NCBI GenBank assembly: GCA_047967505.1
Contig: CM106540.1
Origin: Dipteris shenzhenensis
Lineage: Eukaryota; Polypodiophyta; Polypodiopsida; Gleicheniales
Reading direction: 5' to 3' (one strand)
DNA: 64,000 nucleotides
Shown: positions 24,097-35,868 of the stretch, piece after piece
Numbering within the stretch: the first letter of the stretch is position 1
Layout of the letters: each line of letters begins with the position of its first letter
Program-made: the position numbers and the translations under genes
Notes under the pieces: model-generated
Seen by the model: only the letters and a program-made list of their open reading frames with translations
The model's database searches: none
What the model was told of the DNA's origin: nothing

Positions 24097-24877
24097 GATG
24101 ATGAATCAGAAGAGGTGGAAATGCCAGTCTTCATGACAAGCGTCGAGTGGCACAGTGACCCTAAAGAGTCTATAATACAAGGTTACGGTGCAGACTTTGA
24201 TTGGGATCTAGAAACAGAAGCTGATAATGCCACCTTGGAAGGCCAAGTATTCGATAACGACTTGGCAATCTTGAAGACACTCATGACCATAGAATACCCC
24301 AAGATAGACCCTCCATCACTAGCTAATAGCAATCGGTCCAAGAAAAAGAAGGAGGGTTTGCAACACAAAAAGGCTAAGATAGAGCACTTTAATGAATTCT
24401 AAAGAATGCAGACCACAGTGGTGGAATTGTATTTGACTAACCCCCAAAAAGCACCTAAGCCCCCAAGTTTTGAATGGGATCCCAAAGGGCTTGAAGGTGC
24501 CTGTATGAACGAAGAACTGCTCCTTGGGAGTGAGACTCCTCTTGAAAATCCATCACTAGTCTCACAAAGCAAAAAACTTCGAAAGTTCAAGCCTAATGTG
24601 AGAATGAAGAGTGAAATGGTGAATACTAACCAAAAAGAAGAGCAAGGGAACACAGTGAATTGGACCAAACATCTTCCACCACATCTAGTGGAGCTAGCAG
24701 CCAAGCAAGCACCTCAGGTGCCATGAAGGCCTAAGGAAAGTTCCTGATTACTTCAAAAACTACACCAAGGGAGAAGCAACAATAGCAATGCCTAGGCCAG
24801 TCAGGGAATCAGAGCTGACAAAAATAGAGAATATTGAGGATACCCCAGTTTATGAAGGACCAGCCAAGACAAGGTAG

Positions 24878-25953
24878 TTGAATCTTGCCTTGGACGGAGA
24901 GGAAGAAAAGCTTGTATACATCGGCAAACAACTCACTCTAGAAGAAGAAAAAGAATTAAAAGCATTGCTGATGGAATGTAGAGATTGCATGGCTTGGTCC
25001 TACAAAGAAATGAAAGGGATTACCCCTGAAGTTGCAGTACATACCATACCATACCACTAAGGAAAGTATCCAAACCAAAGGTATGCAGACCATACAGGAC
25101 AAATCCCAAGTATGGCACCCATGTCTATGAAGACCTAGAAAAATTAATGGATGTTGGTTTCATTTATGAGATCTAGTACACCAATTGAGTATCACCAATA
25201 GTGATTGTTCCAAAGAAAAGCAAGAAGCTTAGAATATGTGTGAATCTCAAGAACATCAATGCAGCAACACTTAGAGATAACTATCCCCTACTATTGACTG
25301 AAACAATTTTAGAAAGGGTAGCAGGGTCTGAAGTGTATAGGTTCTTGGATGGGTTTAGCGGGTACAACCAAGTACAAATTGCACCTCAAAATCAGGAAAA
25401 GATAGACTTTGCCACAAAATGGGGCATTTTTGCATACATATTCATGCCATTTAGCTTATGCAATGCCCCATTTACTTTTCAAAGGGTCATGTACACTACC
25501 TTTAAGGAATTTCTTAACAAGTTCCTACAAGTCTTCCTTGACGACTTGTGTGTACACTCAAGAAAAAAGGATCACTTGAAATGCCTTCAAGAAGTACTAA
25601 AAAAATGCAGGGAGTATGGAATCTCTTTGAATCCTCTAAAATGACAATTCTTGGTCACACACGGAGTAGTCTTGGGACACATAGTCTCTCGACATGGGAT
25701 TGCAACTGACATGGACAAAATAAAGATAATCATGGAACTTCCCCTCCCACTAAATGCCAAGGGAGTCCAAGTCTTCATGGTCCATGCCGAAAACTATAGA
25801 AGGTTCATAATGAGGTATGCCATGATTGCAATAGCCCAATATAAGCTCCTAGTCAACTTCATGTGGATAGGTGAATGCGAACAAGCATTTGAAACCCTCA
25901 AGTGGAGATCGATCACATCCCCTCTTCTAATGGCACCAAAGTGGAACATATAA
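24878..25953 (+). pseudogene. gypsy reverse transcriptase
   Basis: RT reads AWSYKEMKGI (24993), a degraded finger region, IVPKKSKKLRICVNLKNIN (25202), FLDGFSGYNQVQIAP (25343), FATKWGIFAYIFMPFSLCNAP, FQRVMYTTF and the catalytic VFLDDLCVHS (25531 onward; FLDD in place of YLDD). The thumb continues with VVLGHIVSRHGIATDMDKIK (25666). Stops at 25060, 25176 and 25642, plus frame changes, separate the pieces. It is the best preserved part of the element. The second copy at 47526-48000 aligns with it closely. Confidence 0.85.
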
Positions 25954-26421
25954 TTTGAGGTGCATATTGACGGTTCCAATTATGCAATAGGGAGTGTGTT
26001 ATGTGAACCTGTCAAACACAACAAAGACTAGCTAGTATACTTTGCAAGCAGACAACTAAATGATGCGGAGATGAACTACACCACAACAAAAAGAGAAGCC
26101 TTGGCAATGATCTACAATGTGAAAAAATTTCAACACTATCTATTGGCTACTGACTTTATCTTCTACACAGATCATCAAGCCTTATTATATCTTGTGAATC
26201 GGACATGTACCACAGGCCAGACCACTCAATGGCTTCTACTGCTACAAGAATTCAATTTCAAAATCGTGGTGAGAAAAGGAGCTCAACATTTCATTACCGA
26301 TCACATGTCACGATTAAGGATAGGAGAAGAGCCAGAAGGAATAGAAGATGACCTACCAAATGCTGCATTATTTCAAATAGACGTTGTGCTTGACTGGTGT
26401 GTAGAAATATTGGGTACTTAA
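25954..26421 (+). pseudogene. gypsy RNase H domain
   Basis: FEVHIDGSNYAIGSVL (25956), FASRQLNDAEMNYTTTKREALAMIYNVKKF (26041 onward, shown here broken: DAEMNYTTTKREALAM), and TDHQALLYLVN (26168) are the usual RNase H landmarks of Ty3/gypsy pol. The tether IVVRKGAQHFITDHMSRL links to integrase. One or two in-frame stops are present. Confidence 0.85.
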
Positions 26422-26990
26422 TGGTAGGAATACCACCTCCTGAAATGAAAGCAGTGGATGCCAGAAAACTAATTCTAAAAGCTGCACCCTATACAAGATG
26501 GAAAAGGCCTAGGTTTTAAGAAGATGTGTAACGCCACATGAGATCATGAAGTCATTGCGACTCAACATTTTCAAGAGTAAGCAACAACAAGAAAAGTCCT
26601 TCTCATAGGATACTGGTGGCCAACAGTTTGGGAAGATGCCCATGAATATGTCAAAAGCTGTGATGTATGCCAATAATGGACTACTAAACCACAACACAAG
26701 GACTTCAATCCCCTAACAATTGTTGTTGCACAAAAACCATTTGAAAAATGGGGGATTGATTTTGTGGGTCCCATCCATCTAGCAAAAAAGGGAACACAGA
26801 CACGCTACATCATTGTGGCCATTGATTACTTTACCAAATGGGTTGACGCTAAAGTAGTAAAAAAGGTAGATGCTAGAAGCACAGCAATGTTCTTGTACGA
26901 GAATGTGATCACCCCCAATTCGGATGTCCCATTGGCTCAGAGGTGATGATTGAGTCCAAGCTACCCTATGATTCCCTTAGCAAATTAAGC
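26422..26990 (+). pseudogene. gypsy integrase, truncated and interrupted
   Basis: GYWWPTVWEDAHEYVKSCDVCQ is the end of the zinc-binding HHCC region (with a stop after CQ). KWGIDFVGPIHLAKKG (26745) carries the first catalytic Asp, and IIVAIDYFTKWVDAKVV follows. After FGCPIGSE (26923) the expected second Asp/DxG block and catalytic Glu are missing, so a deletion precedes the insertion of the LTR element at 27016. The second member of this family at 47426-48812 also lacks integrase. Confidence 0.75.
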
Positions 26991-27015
26991 ATATAGGAGG
27001 AATGCCCGCCTCACT

Positions 27016-29900
27016 TGACAAAACATGTGTGCTTGAGGATCTATGGAGCACTCTAAGGTGGATGGAACCTATGTGGAGACATGATGAAGAGAGTGCTCAT
27101 GACATGTAGCTCAAGTCAATTAGGTTAGGATTAGGTTCCAAGATAGATTAGATTGGACTCATAAAGAGAATCTTGAGATAGTGCAAAGTGCTTGATTGAT
27201 ATTACTTCAAATGAACCTCCCTTTTATAGGTGAGGGTACTTACATCCATTTTGCTTACTCACATGTGGGATATCTCCTCCATGCCGTGTGGCAACTTTCC
27301 CTTTACTCATACCTTTGCTCTACAAGTGCTCATGGCACCACAACTCTCAACACCTCCCCTTGGTGCCATGATCCTTTGGCTACTGCAAGGTGGTCAGATG
27401 TGAGGCTACAAGATCAAATCCTCCCCTGGGTGCCTTCATGGCTACTTTTAGGTGGTCAGGCTTGATTTACAAAATATAGGCAAGGTTGGCAAGGTTTTTG
27501 TTTTTCAATACATGTTATTACTGTCATTATGCTCATGGCTTGATGATGACTCCACGTAGTTGACTTGTTGGTTCTTCAATCTGCAATCTTCTTCCTTGTG
27601 TAGCTTCATGCATGATGCTTTGTTCTTCCATGTGCCTTAATGGTTTGTGTGTGGATGCCATGCTTTCTGCTATGGTCATCTCATGCACTTGTGCTTTTGG
27701 CATGCTTTTTGCATTCATGCTTTGATTTGTCATTTGTTGCAAAGGTCTTACCAATTGACTTCTTTCAATATTGGCAATGTCTAATTGCATACAATGATTT
27801 TGATTTGGCAGGCGTGTAGAGCTCGAAAGGGAAAGCACTTTTCCTTTTTGGAGCGTGTGCAAATTCTTCCTGGATTGCAAGTTATGGCTTGTCAAAGACT
27901 CTGTGAAGAAGAGGGGGCCTTGATGATATGGCACAGGGATTCACATGCAGAATTAAAACTGTGCTTAACAAGAGGCTGTGTGCTTAGAAGGAACTGCTGA
28001 CTGTGCATGCTTATGTGGCATTTAGCTAACCTTAACCCTAACCATGGTGGGTTGAGTTGACTACACTGGGGTCCTACATGCCACGTGTCACTTTGCAGAC
28101 CTCAATGACTAACCCTTAGTTATTACTAGAACAGACCCTTGGTTACCTCCAATCTGCCATGTGTCATACAGTGAGAGCCTTAGGATTTCTGAGGTTCTTC
28201 GAATTTCCGCCGCATCTCTTCTCCGAATGTTGATGAAGGCTTCTCGTCGATGCAGGCTGATTGTTGATTGTTGACAGTTGGTCATCTGAGGCGGGTCACT
28301 ATGCAACAGAGATTGTCGTTGAGCATTGTAGCTTGGTGAAACTTTCCCGTGAGCCACTGCTAGCTATTGCGTTGGAGTCGAGGTGCTCACCAAAGGTGTT
28401 GTAGATCTCTCTTGTGTCGCTGGAGAGAGTTGTTTTTGTCGCGTAGAGCTAGTAGAGGTCGCTATTGGGAGCCGCTGGAGGTCACCTGTTGTTATGAGGC
28501 TGAGGCATTTGTTGTAGGAGCTCTACTACAAGGCTGGAGCACGGTGCGCTAAGCTTGAAGGCTGGCAATGGCATTGCAAAAGGCTATGAGCTATTTGGAG
28601 TTACGGGCTAGCAGAGAAGGGCCTCGTAGAAGGCTTTGGGAGGTGCTAGGGATGGCATATGAGTTCATCGCTGGAGTGCTGAAGCTTTCAAAAGCTACAG
28701 CCCGTGGCATGTTTTATTGCAGGAGATCGTTGCATGCAAGTAGGAGTCACCGTTTGAAGCTGTCGATGGCTATTACTACAACCAGTCGTTGCTGACTCGT
28801 TGATTGTAGGAGTCGCTTGTGAGCAGGTTAGCCAGTGCTGAAGGCGTAGAAGCAGGACAGCAAGATTGGTGCTACTGGTTGTAGAGCTAGCCGTTTAGGA
28901 ACATGCAGTGGTCGCTGTGTGTTGCGTCAATGGAAGTGACTGTAGGTGGTTGAAGGCTTTGTGGTCGCTTTGTATGCTTCAAGGCTTCTACTCATTGTTG
29001 GTGTTAGAGGTCCCAGTGACTCTGGTCGACAACACTGTTGGAGCCTTTGCTTGACTTCTGGCTCCCTCTTATGATCTTCTCTTCAAGCTTCTGCTTGTTG
29101 GGGGCTTCCACTACAGTCCCAATTCAGGCTACTTTCACAAGTGGTCAGCCGCTCCAATCTGTCCTCCTACTATTTGAGCATCTACTTTAGCTTTCTTCTA
29201 CATCAATTTTGAGCTATTCAGGTAGCTCTCTTGGTTGCTAAAGCTTGTAGTCAAGGCTAGGAAGTAGGCACAAGGGATTTAGTTGAGTGTCTTTACTGCT
29301 TAAGAGAGTCACTATTGTCTCCTTCAATTCACAATGTTCTTCCTCTCTCCTAGCTAAGAGAAGCACTACTCTCTCGCAACTTGATTCTCTCTTTCTCACA
29401 CAAAATAAAGAAGAGTAGATGGAAATGAGACTAATGAAAATCTATAATGAATGAAAATTTCTCTAAGTAGAAGAGAACTCTCAATATAAAGCTAAAACTA
29501 ATCTTGGAGGAAACATGATCTCCTAAGTCATGCCTACAACTAATCTAGAAGACTAGACCTAAGCTCTAATACCATGACAAAACATGTGTGCCTGAGGATC
29601 TATGGAGCACTCTAAGGTGGATGGAACCTATGTGGAGACATGATGAAGAGAGTGCTCATGACGTGTAGCTCAAGTCAATTAGGTTCCAAGATAGATTAGC
29701 TTGGACTCATAAAGAGAATCTTGAGATAGTGCAAAGTGCTTGATTGATATTACTTCAAATGAACCTCCCTTTTATAGGTGAGGGTACTTACATCCATTTT
29801 GCTTACTCACATGTGGGATATCCCCTACATGCCATGTGGCAGCTTTCCCTTTACTCATACCTTTGCTCTACAAGTGCTCATGGCACCACAACTCTCAACA
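27016..29900 (-). mobile_element. complete non-autonomous LTR retrotransposon with TSD TCACT
   Basis: Two LTRs, 27016-27352 (337 bp) and 29575-29900 (326 bp), are near-identical and have TG...CA ends. The 5-bp target duplication TCACT flanks the element (27011-27015 and 29901-29905). On the minus strand the primer-binding site TGGTATTAGAGCTTAGG abuts the right LTR (about 29556-29573), and a purine tract (CCAAGGGGAGG) abuts the left LTR at 27353. The element is therefore read right to left. The 2.2-kb interior has no gag or pol, only short meaningless frames, so it must be mobilised by a relative in trans. It sits inside the gypsy pol region and is younger than its host. The difference between LTRs is mainly a 10-bp indel near 27128 plus a few substitutions. 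Confidence 0.92.
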
Positions 29901-30269
29901 TCACTAGTCATGCATAGCGCACCCACACGTTTTGAGCGCCACGAATAAAAGCCCCAAGAGATACTTTCTTTGATATACACACACGGCACCCTCATCACAA
30001 AGAGTAAAATGCATTAGCCACTCACAAAATAAACATGCAATTTTAGCACATGTCTCTATATTGGCACTGTCAAACTGGGACTTGATTCATGTGTAAAATG
30101 CCAAGGTGAAGACAGTCCAATAAGATGGAAAAAAGGCCTACAATGACATCGATAAAGCAACACCACACCAAATGGCCCAAACCTTAACCTCAACAGCTGT
30201 CCTCAAATCCCCAACCTAAAGAAGGACAAGATCTAGAATAATCAACTCAGAGGTTAACACCAAAACAAC

Positions 30270-31430
30270 CACGGCTAGTGGTTTCTTGACATTGATACTG
30301 ATGAGAAAATAAATGAAACATGCCAAGAAGATATGCCACAGAACCTTAGGACCCTAGAGTCAGGAGAAATAGATGCACAACAATTGACTATGCAGGATGT
30401 AGGAGCAAAACACCTTGATGGCCAAACCAAGAAAGTGCTAGCAACAGATGAATTAATATAGCTTGTATGGCCACGACTCTCAACGTTTGCCATGTCACGT
30501 GATGCATACAACTTCTTGCAGTCAAAGGGTCTAGGAAGTTTTTTTGAGAAGCTAAAATCCTTCTTACCAACACCTGCTATGACAAAATACGTTTGTCAAT
30601 TCATAACATCATATAAAAGCATAGAGTTGCAGAAAGATAAGTACTACACAATAACATATGAAGAAAAGCCCTTACAGATGTACCTCAGTAGATCCACTAT
30701 TCAAGAAGCTTTCTCATTCCCAAAGGCACAAGAAGAATATCCAAAGAAACACTTGGGGGTGCAAGATTCTCTGAGATTCAAGATTTATTCCCACCTAACA
30801 CAAAGTCACAAAGCAGGGGGATATGCCATGATATGATTCTGGATCCCATATGCAAAGAGGCAGCTAAGTTTTTGGCTGACATTTTCAATCATACAGGAGA
30901 GAAAAAATTATATGTCAATAAAAATTCTAACACTCCTTTCTAGAGAAAAACTACAAGACTAGGCTCAACACATATCCTTACTGCTAACCAATTATGTCTC
31001 CACTACACATAATGGCAAAAGCTACATTGCTCATTTATTGGCCATTGTAATTGGGTTTGCAATAGAGCAAGAGAAAGACTCTACACCTCTCTCAACACAA
31101 GATATAGAGGACTTTGAAACATTGATATTATTGCCAGAATGGTAATTAGAGCTTCCACCTACTCTCAATGTGAATAACAGCGGCAATCCGAACAGGTTCC
31201 AAAAAATGATAATGTGGAACTCTGCCAAAGAATTCTGCAACTCAATTCAGTATTGCTACCGCAATACAAGGACTCAAGCATGGAAATCCAAGAGGGGACC
31301 ATGCCACATAATGACTTGGCAAGTGAGCCAAATAGAATGCCTCTTGAAGAATCACAAGTCACCAATGTTGACGACTCCACGACTCTAGAGTCACAACCCC
31401 CAAATGTCTTTAGTGGCACCATACAATAGA
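30270..31430 (+). pseudogene. additional ORF downstream of gypsy pol (unknown)
   Basis: Open frames in the same direction as pol encode MSRDAYNFLQSKGLGSFF..., TYEEKPLQMYLSRSTIQEAF and, after a frame change at about 30825, CHDMILDPICKEAAKFLAD. Residue composition and length look like a real, now broken protein. It lies between integrase and the 3' LTR, the position of accessory or env-like ORFs in some plant gypsy lineages, but no transmembrane helix or signal peptide is evident. I do not recognise a domain with confidence; the helical leader is loosely reminiscent of plant mobile-domain proteins. Confidence 0.4.
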
Positions 31431-31559
31431 GTTTTGTTCAAGGAATAGATCGAAATTTCACATGGGCACATGGGAGTCAAGTGTATTCCAATACAAGCAC
31501 GGCCATAGCACATTCCAGATCATACAGCATCACAATCAACATTTACAATGGTCACAATT

Positions 31560-32800
31560 ATTTGCTACCATGGTGTCAGATGAGCAGGAAGAGATGGAAA
31601 GGCAGATGCACCATTACTCTAAACCAAGTTGCAATGTGCCGAGACTGAAATTCATAAGCTCAAGGAAAGCACGGTAGAACAAATGCAGCAACAGCTCCTT
31701 ACACAAAATGATCTAGTCGAAAGTAGAAAGGATGCCCTACAAGCCACTGTTTCTCTCCAAGAAACAACAGCTATCTGATTCCTTGAACAGAAAGGAAGAG
31801 GTCAAGTTATCCATCTCCCAAATGCAAGTCACTTGTGGTGATCTCAACAAGGAAATGGTGCACTTAAATGAAAGATTACTATTTAAAGAGGATCAACTCC
31901 ATGCCACAATACACACAAACAAAGAGTTGTAGAACAACCTCAAAGAAGGTAAATATCAAATTCAAGCACTACAGAAGAAATGCATGGCATCAAGGGAGAC
32001 ACTTGTGAACACCAAAGCAGAAGTGGACGCTCAAGAGCAAGAGATACTTCAACCCCACATGCTTAATTATCAATTGCCAGGGCATCCAAAAGCAACTCAA
32101 CAACTCAATATTCTAAAGCTTGCATACACCTCAACACTGGGTAAGTATAAAGAAAAGTGCATAGAATGGCAAAATCAAAAGGCAATAATTTCCAAATTGG
32201 AACTTCAACTACTAGGTCAAGTCAATGATGATGCGGAGGGTTCAACACAAGATCTTTTGCTACAGGGCATCACTACATTATACCAAGAGCTTCTTGCCGT
32301 CCTTCCACAAGAGGATCGCCTTGAAGGGAGAATCTGCATACTGTGGTGGAAACACTTGCAAATCAAGATGCTACATGCAATATTTGGTCTTGATTGGACC
32401 AGGCCAGTAAGCACAAAAACTCTCCTAGATCTATGCCAGCAAATGGATGAAGACGAGAAGAATGTGTTATGTCTCTCAGTGCATGCAATCTCATATGGAT
32501 ACAGACTGATGTAATACTACTATATGAATGCTTGATGGGAAGCCCCCCTCTTCGGGTAATAGCCAGTCTCGTAGCCTTACTACAACAATCACCAGCAACT
32601 TCCATGGGATATAAGTCCCAGAAAAATCCTACATTAAGGCTGACAATGCCTACCAAAAGCGACAAAGATCTGCTAGAGGAATATGTGGTCTACCTTCAAT
32701 CTAATCTCCCCTATCTTACCACTATCTATTCTGATCTTCTAACATCCCTTCCTGACTCTTGTACTATTCTCCATAACCTTTTCAGAAATCCATGCTAACC
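31560..32800 (+). pseudogene. coiled-coil ORF downstream of gypsy pol
   Basis: Frames between 31560 and 32514 read as a long heptad-rich protein: KLQCAETEIHKLKESTVEQM, DALQATVSLQET, then NKEMVHLNERLLFKEDQLHA and LVNTKAEVDAQEQEILQ. They are followed by a globular-looking part (LLAVLPQEDRLEGRI...MLHAIFGLDWTRP) and a last helical piece (DLLEEYVVYLQSNLPYL). Several frameshifts break it. It is probably the C-terminal continuation of the accessory protein starting at 30492. The function is unknown; a coiled coil suggests self-assembly. Confidence 0.4.
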
Positions 32801-33486
32801 CATATTCCTTGCCATGCCTCTTGCCCATGCCTCTCAACATGACCACCTAATCCAAGAATCTTACTCCGATCATCTAGTTACACCTAATGTTTTTCCAACA
32901 CTTGATAATACATCCCTTGAGGACTATCAAGTTGCTAAATCCATTTGCCCTGCTCTCCCTCCACTTTCCACCACATCCCTATCATGGATGATTTTTTCCT
33001 ATTACTTTCGTTAAGAAGCAAAACTTTTATATTGGTGTCGAAAGTTTGTACACCCTATAAAAAATGAAGGTTTGAAACATTTGCCAAGATTTGAAACATT
33101 TATGAGAAAATTTTCATCAAGATTTATGACTTTTTCTTCAAATTTGAAAATAAAATATGTAAAATTGTAATATGGTCTATTAATATTATGATACTAAAAA
33201 AATAGCTCAATTAAAATTTACCAATATTTTATATTAATCTATACATATGGCTTCGATAAAAACATCCCTGATCCCTACTTCTACCTTCTCAAATTCACTA
33301 CTTGCTTCGACCTCAAGCTTTTCCCCTATAACCTCTTCCTTTTCCCCAAGACCACATATTCTGACTTCTATCTACCAAATTTATTAACCGTTAGAAACAT
33401 ACTTTAGGAAAGGAAATTAAAGTAGAGTAAAGTAAAGCCAACCCCTAAATGCTAGGCGGTCCCCGTAGACCTCCCTTGAGTTTTCA
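32801..33486. other. stretch without recognised gene
   Basis: AT-rich (33010-33260) then pyrimidine-rich sequence inside the gypsy element. No supported feature. Confidence 0.4.
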
Positions 33487-34383
33487 ATGGAAGATACCAT
33501 TAATGATTGCACCAATGAGCTTCAAGAATTGGATAATCCAAATCGCACACCCACACGGGAGTTGAAAAACAATACAGATAGGATTTCCATGCTTGGTAAT
33601 CCCATTGGTGATTTTTGGAGGCAATACCCAGACATGCAGTCAAGAAGCGAATGGGACCTCTATGGAATTTCAATGAGTATCCGTCCAGCACAAATCACTC
33701 CGGACATAAGCATCAAATTGGAGCCACAGCCTGCTTAGTGTAGACCAAAGTCCTCAATGAAAAGTACCTACTTGAGTACTTACAAGCTCCATCTTCCTTT
33801 TGCACGCATCCCACATTTGATGTGATACCCCGTCACTACCAGTGGGATGCCAATCATCATGATCCAGATACTGTAGATGCTCCTTGCAATTGGCCATTAA
33901 TCAATAGAAACTCCAAGATCAAATGGACAAGCTAAGAAACACTCATCAGAGCCTTGGACAAACATGCATCAATTATGCAAGGCAGTTATGACAAAATACT
34001 CCAGTGCAAAATATAGTGAAGCCTTCCTTGGTAGTAATCTTGGAGGTGTCCCTCACCATTGATGACCATTTGCCCAACCTCAACTTCAATCCAAATCAAC
34101 AGATAGATGCTCAAACAACAAGTCACCTCTTTCAAGGAGCCATATCTCTTCAAGGGTGTTATTTGTGTTTGCTCGAAGAAATGGTTGACACTGGCTTCTT
34201 TAAAATTGAGCAAGAAATCTACGGTGTTTGTGGATTACAAGGAAAAGATCGACAACAAGCTCGCTCCATCTATCACCGACGCCATCTTTATCATCCTCAT
34301 TGGGTAAAGACAACAACAACACAACATTGTCTACAGACTCAACCATAACCCGAGGATGGGTAATCAAATCGGTCTAGGGGAGT
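33487..34383 (+). pseudogene. 3'-terminal accessory frames and polypurine tract of gypsy element
   Basis: Short frames (33487-33738; 34004-34348) continue in the direction of pol up to the LTR and end in sequence reading TRGWVIKSV next to GGTCTAGGGGAG (34371-34382), a polypurine tract immediately before the 3' LTR. A related end (RRVTRRMGIGKR then AAAAGGGGGGAG) occurs at 42518-42568 before the second LTR copy, supporting that this is the true 3' end of the family's coding region. Confidence 0.45.
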
Positions 34384-35359
34384 TGTTAACCCTATGGCAA
34401 CAAGGTCTAGAATTGCAGTCTAGGACAACAATGATGAGAGCATTGTGTTTGTAGAGTAGTGGTTGGCAAAGCTCCGGTTGTAATATCTTGAGCTTGAAAG
34501 ATGGTATGATGAATCTTAAAGGATGATGATAGCCAAAATGCTCTCTAGAAAAGATCCAATCATACTTGCAAAATCAGGATCTAGAGAGAGAAATACTAAA
34601 TCTAGAGAGAGACCCAAAGCCTACACTTTTTGAGATCCCTCCCCTTTGTGTAGAGACCCAAAAGGTTCCCCTGGTTTAAGGAGAACACTCGTGGGTAAGG
34701 GCATGGTTGTTCCATTTAGAGTCTGTTTGAAAAAAAAAAGACTCCCACTCTTTGGGGTTCAGTGTTCAAGCTCACTATTGTGTTCATGTGATTGATCTCC
34801 ATTGCATCCATGCTCTCTTACACTATGGTGTTCTAGCATGCCCTTACCCTTGCACTCTCTAGCCTTGTACTCCCTCCTCCCCTCCTTCCTCCTCCTCCTT
34901 TCTCTCTCCTCTCTCCTCCTCCTTCCTTCTCCCTTCTTCCCTCCCCCCCCCCTCCTCCTCCTCCTCCTCCTCCTCCTCCCTTGTCCCTCGTCCTTAACCC
35001 CTACCCCTCGAATCTGTGAAGGAGACTAGCTCTCCACTCCTCAACCCTGGACTCCTAAACCTTGCAGCCCTCTCTGAACCCTGGAACTCTTAGATAGCTC
35101 TCTCAACCTTGTCTCCTTTTGAACCTGAAATCCCCTTCTAAACCCTTGAACTCTCGTGGAGGCGAGAGCCTCCATCAATTGTTATGATCAAGCCCTCTTT
35201 CTCACCCACACAAGCATGAGATCTTCTTTCCATGCTTCAGTCTACACCTCTCACCGAAACATGACCCGAGGACCTATGCTACACTTGTGAACACCTATGC
35301 TACAACCAGTGACTACACGACTGTAGGTAACCAACACCCTTGGAACCTGAGTGACAACA
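34384..35359 (+). mobile_element. 3' LTR of the long gypsy element
   Basis: It starts TGTTAACC after a purine tract and ends GTGACAACA at 35359. It aligns over its whole length with 42799-43830, sharing GATGGTATGATGAATCTTAA, TTGCAAAATCAGGATCTAGA and ACCCGAGGACCTATGCTACA. It contains a (CTC)n pyrimidine tract at about 34870-34980, whose translation (34802-35029) is a meaningless Leu/Pro/Ser run. Length 976 bp. Confidence 0.8.
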
Positions 35360-35470
35360 GTAAGACTAGAATATATCCACTTGTACAATTCAGATTTTTG
35401 TTATTCTAAAGTCCAAAATTCTGCAATAAGAATTTTTAGCTGCTGGGCCTTCATCACCCGCGTAAGATAT

Positions 35471-35528
35471 TTCCCTCAACAAAGGATTTTATTGCACAAC
35501 TGTGCAATAAAATACTTTGTTGAGGGAA
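35471..35528. repeat. 58-bp near-perfect palindrome
   Basis: The left arm TTCCCTCAACAAAGGATTTT... and right arm are reverse complements over 28 bp with one mismatch, separated by only 2 bp (AC). The palindrome lies 112 bp after the gypsy LTR and about 110-260 bp beyond the decayed end of the PPR gene. In DNA it could extrude a cruciform; in RNA it would form a very stable hairpin. Confidence 0.9.
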
Positions 35529-35639
35529 CATATATTCTGTTTGCCCCTCCAGTTTTACATATGATCCCTTTGCTGTATTTTGCCACCTCTGCTCTCTTCA
35601 TCTTTGCTGCTGCTCTAGTTGCCCAATGACATTTCTACC

Positions 35640-35868
35640 AGAGTACCCATAGAGAGACAGGAGATCTCTGTACTTAGCAGACTCTACCTATTGAGGATGC
35701 ACTAAGATCACCAATAGTCCCATAGCTTCCCTCACAAAAAGCTCGCTGCTCTATCATTCATATAATTGTATCAGCTGTATGATGGTCATCACAAACACAC
35801 AGATTTGTAACATGTATGGGTAGACCCCTGGGTGTATTGAGTATGACATAGGCCATAGCCAGCTTCTC
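35640..35868 (-). pseudogene. decayed DYW domain of the PPR gene
   Basis: After the PPR frame reads DDVQREAGYG, a different minus frame gives EKLAMAYVILNTPRGLPI, NLCVCDDHHTADTII and later REAMGLL. These are recognisable as the second half of a DYW cytidine-deaminase-like domain (family pattern HSEKLAxAFGLL...NLRVCxDCH...REIIVRDxxRFHHF). The frame breaks near 35866. The HxE active-site segment just before EKLA is missing, and the second Cys of CxxC is replaced (CDDHH). Stops follow. No functional deaminase domain can be made from this copy. Confidence 0.75.

Noticed and set aside
27196-27465. 89-residue + strand ORF (MILLQMNLPFIGEG...) and 28367-28795 ORFs
   Set aside because: They lie in the LTR and non-coding interior of a complete non-autonomous element read on the other strand; no conserved features.
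34802-35029. Leu/Pro/Ser-rich ORF in the LTR, and its counterpart at 43249-43491
   Set aside because: Translation of a CTC/CCT microsatellite inside the gypsy LTR.
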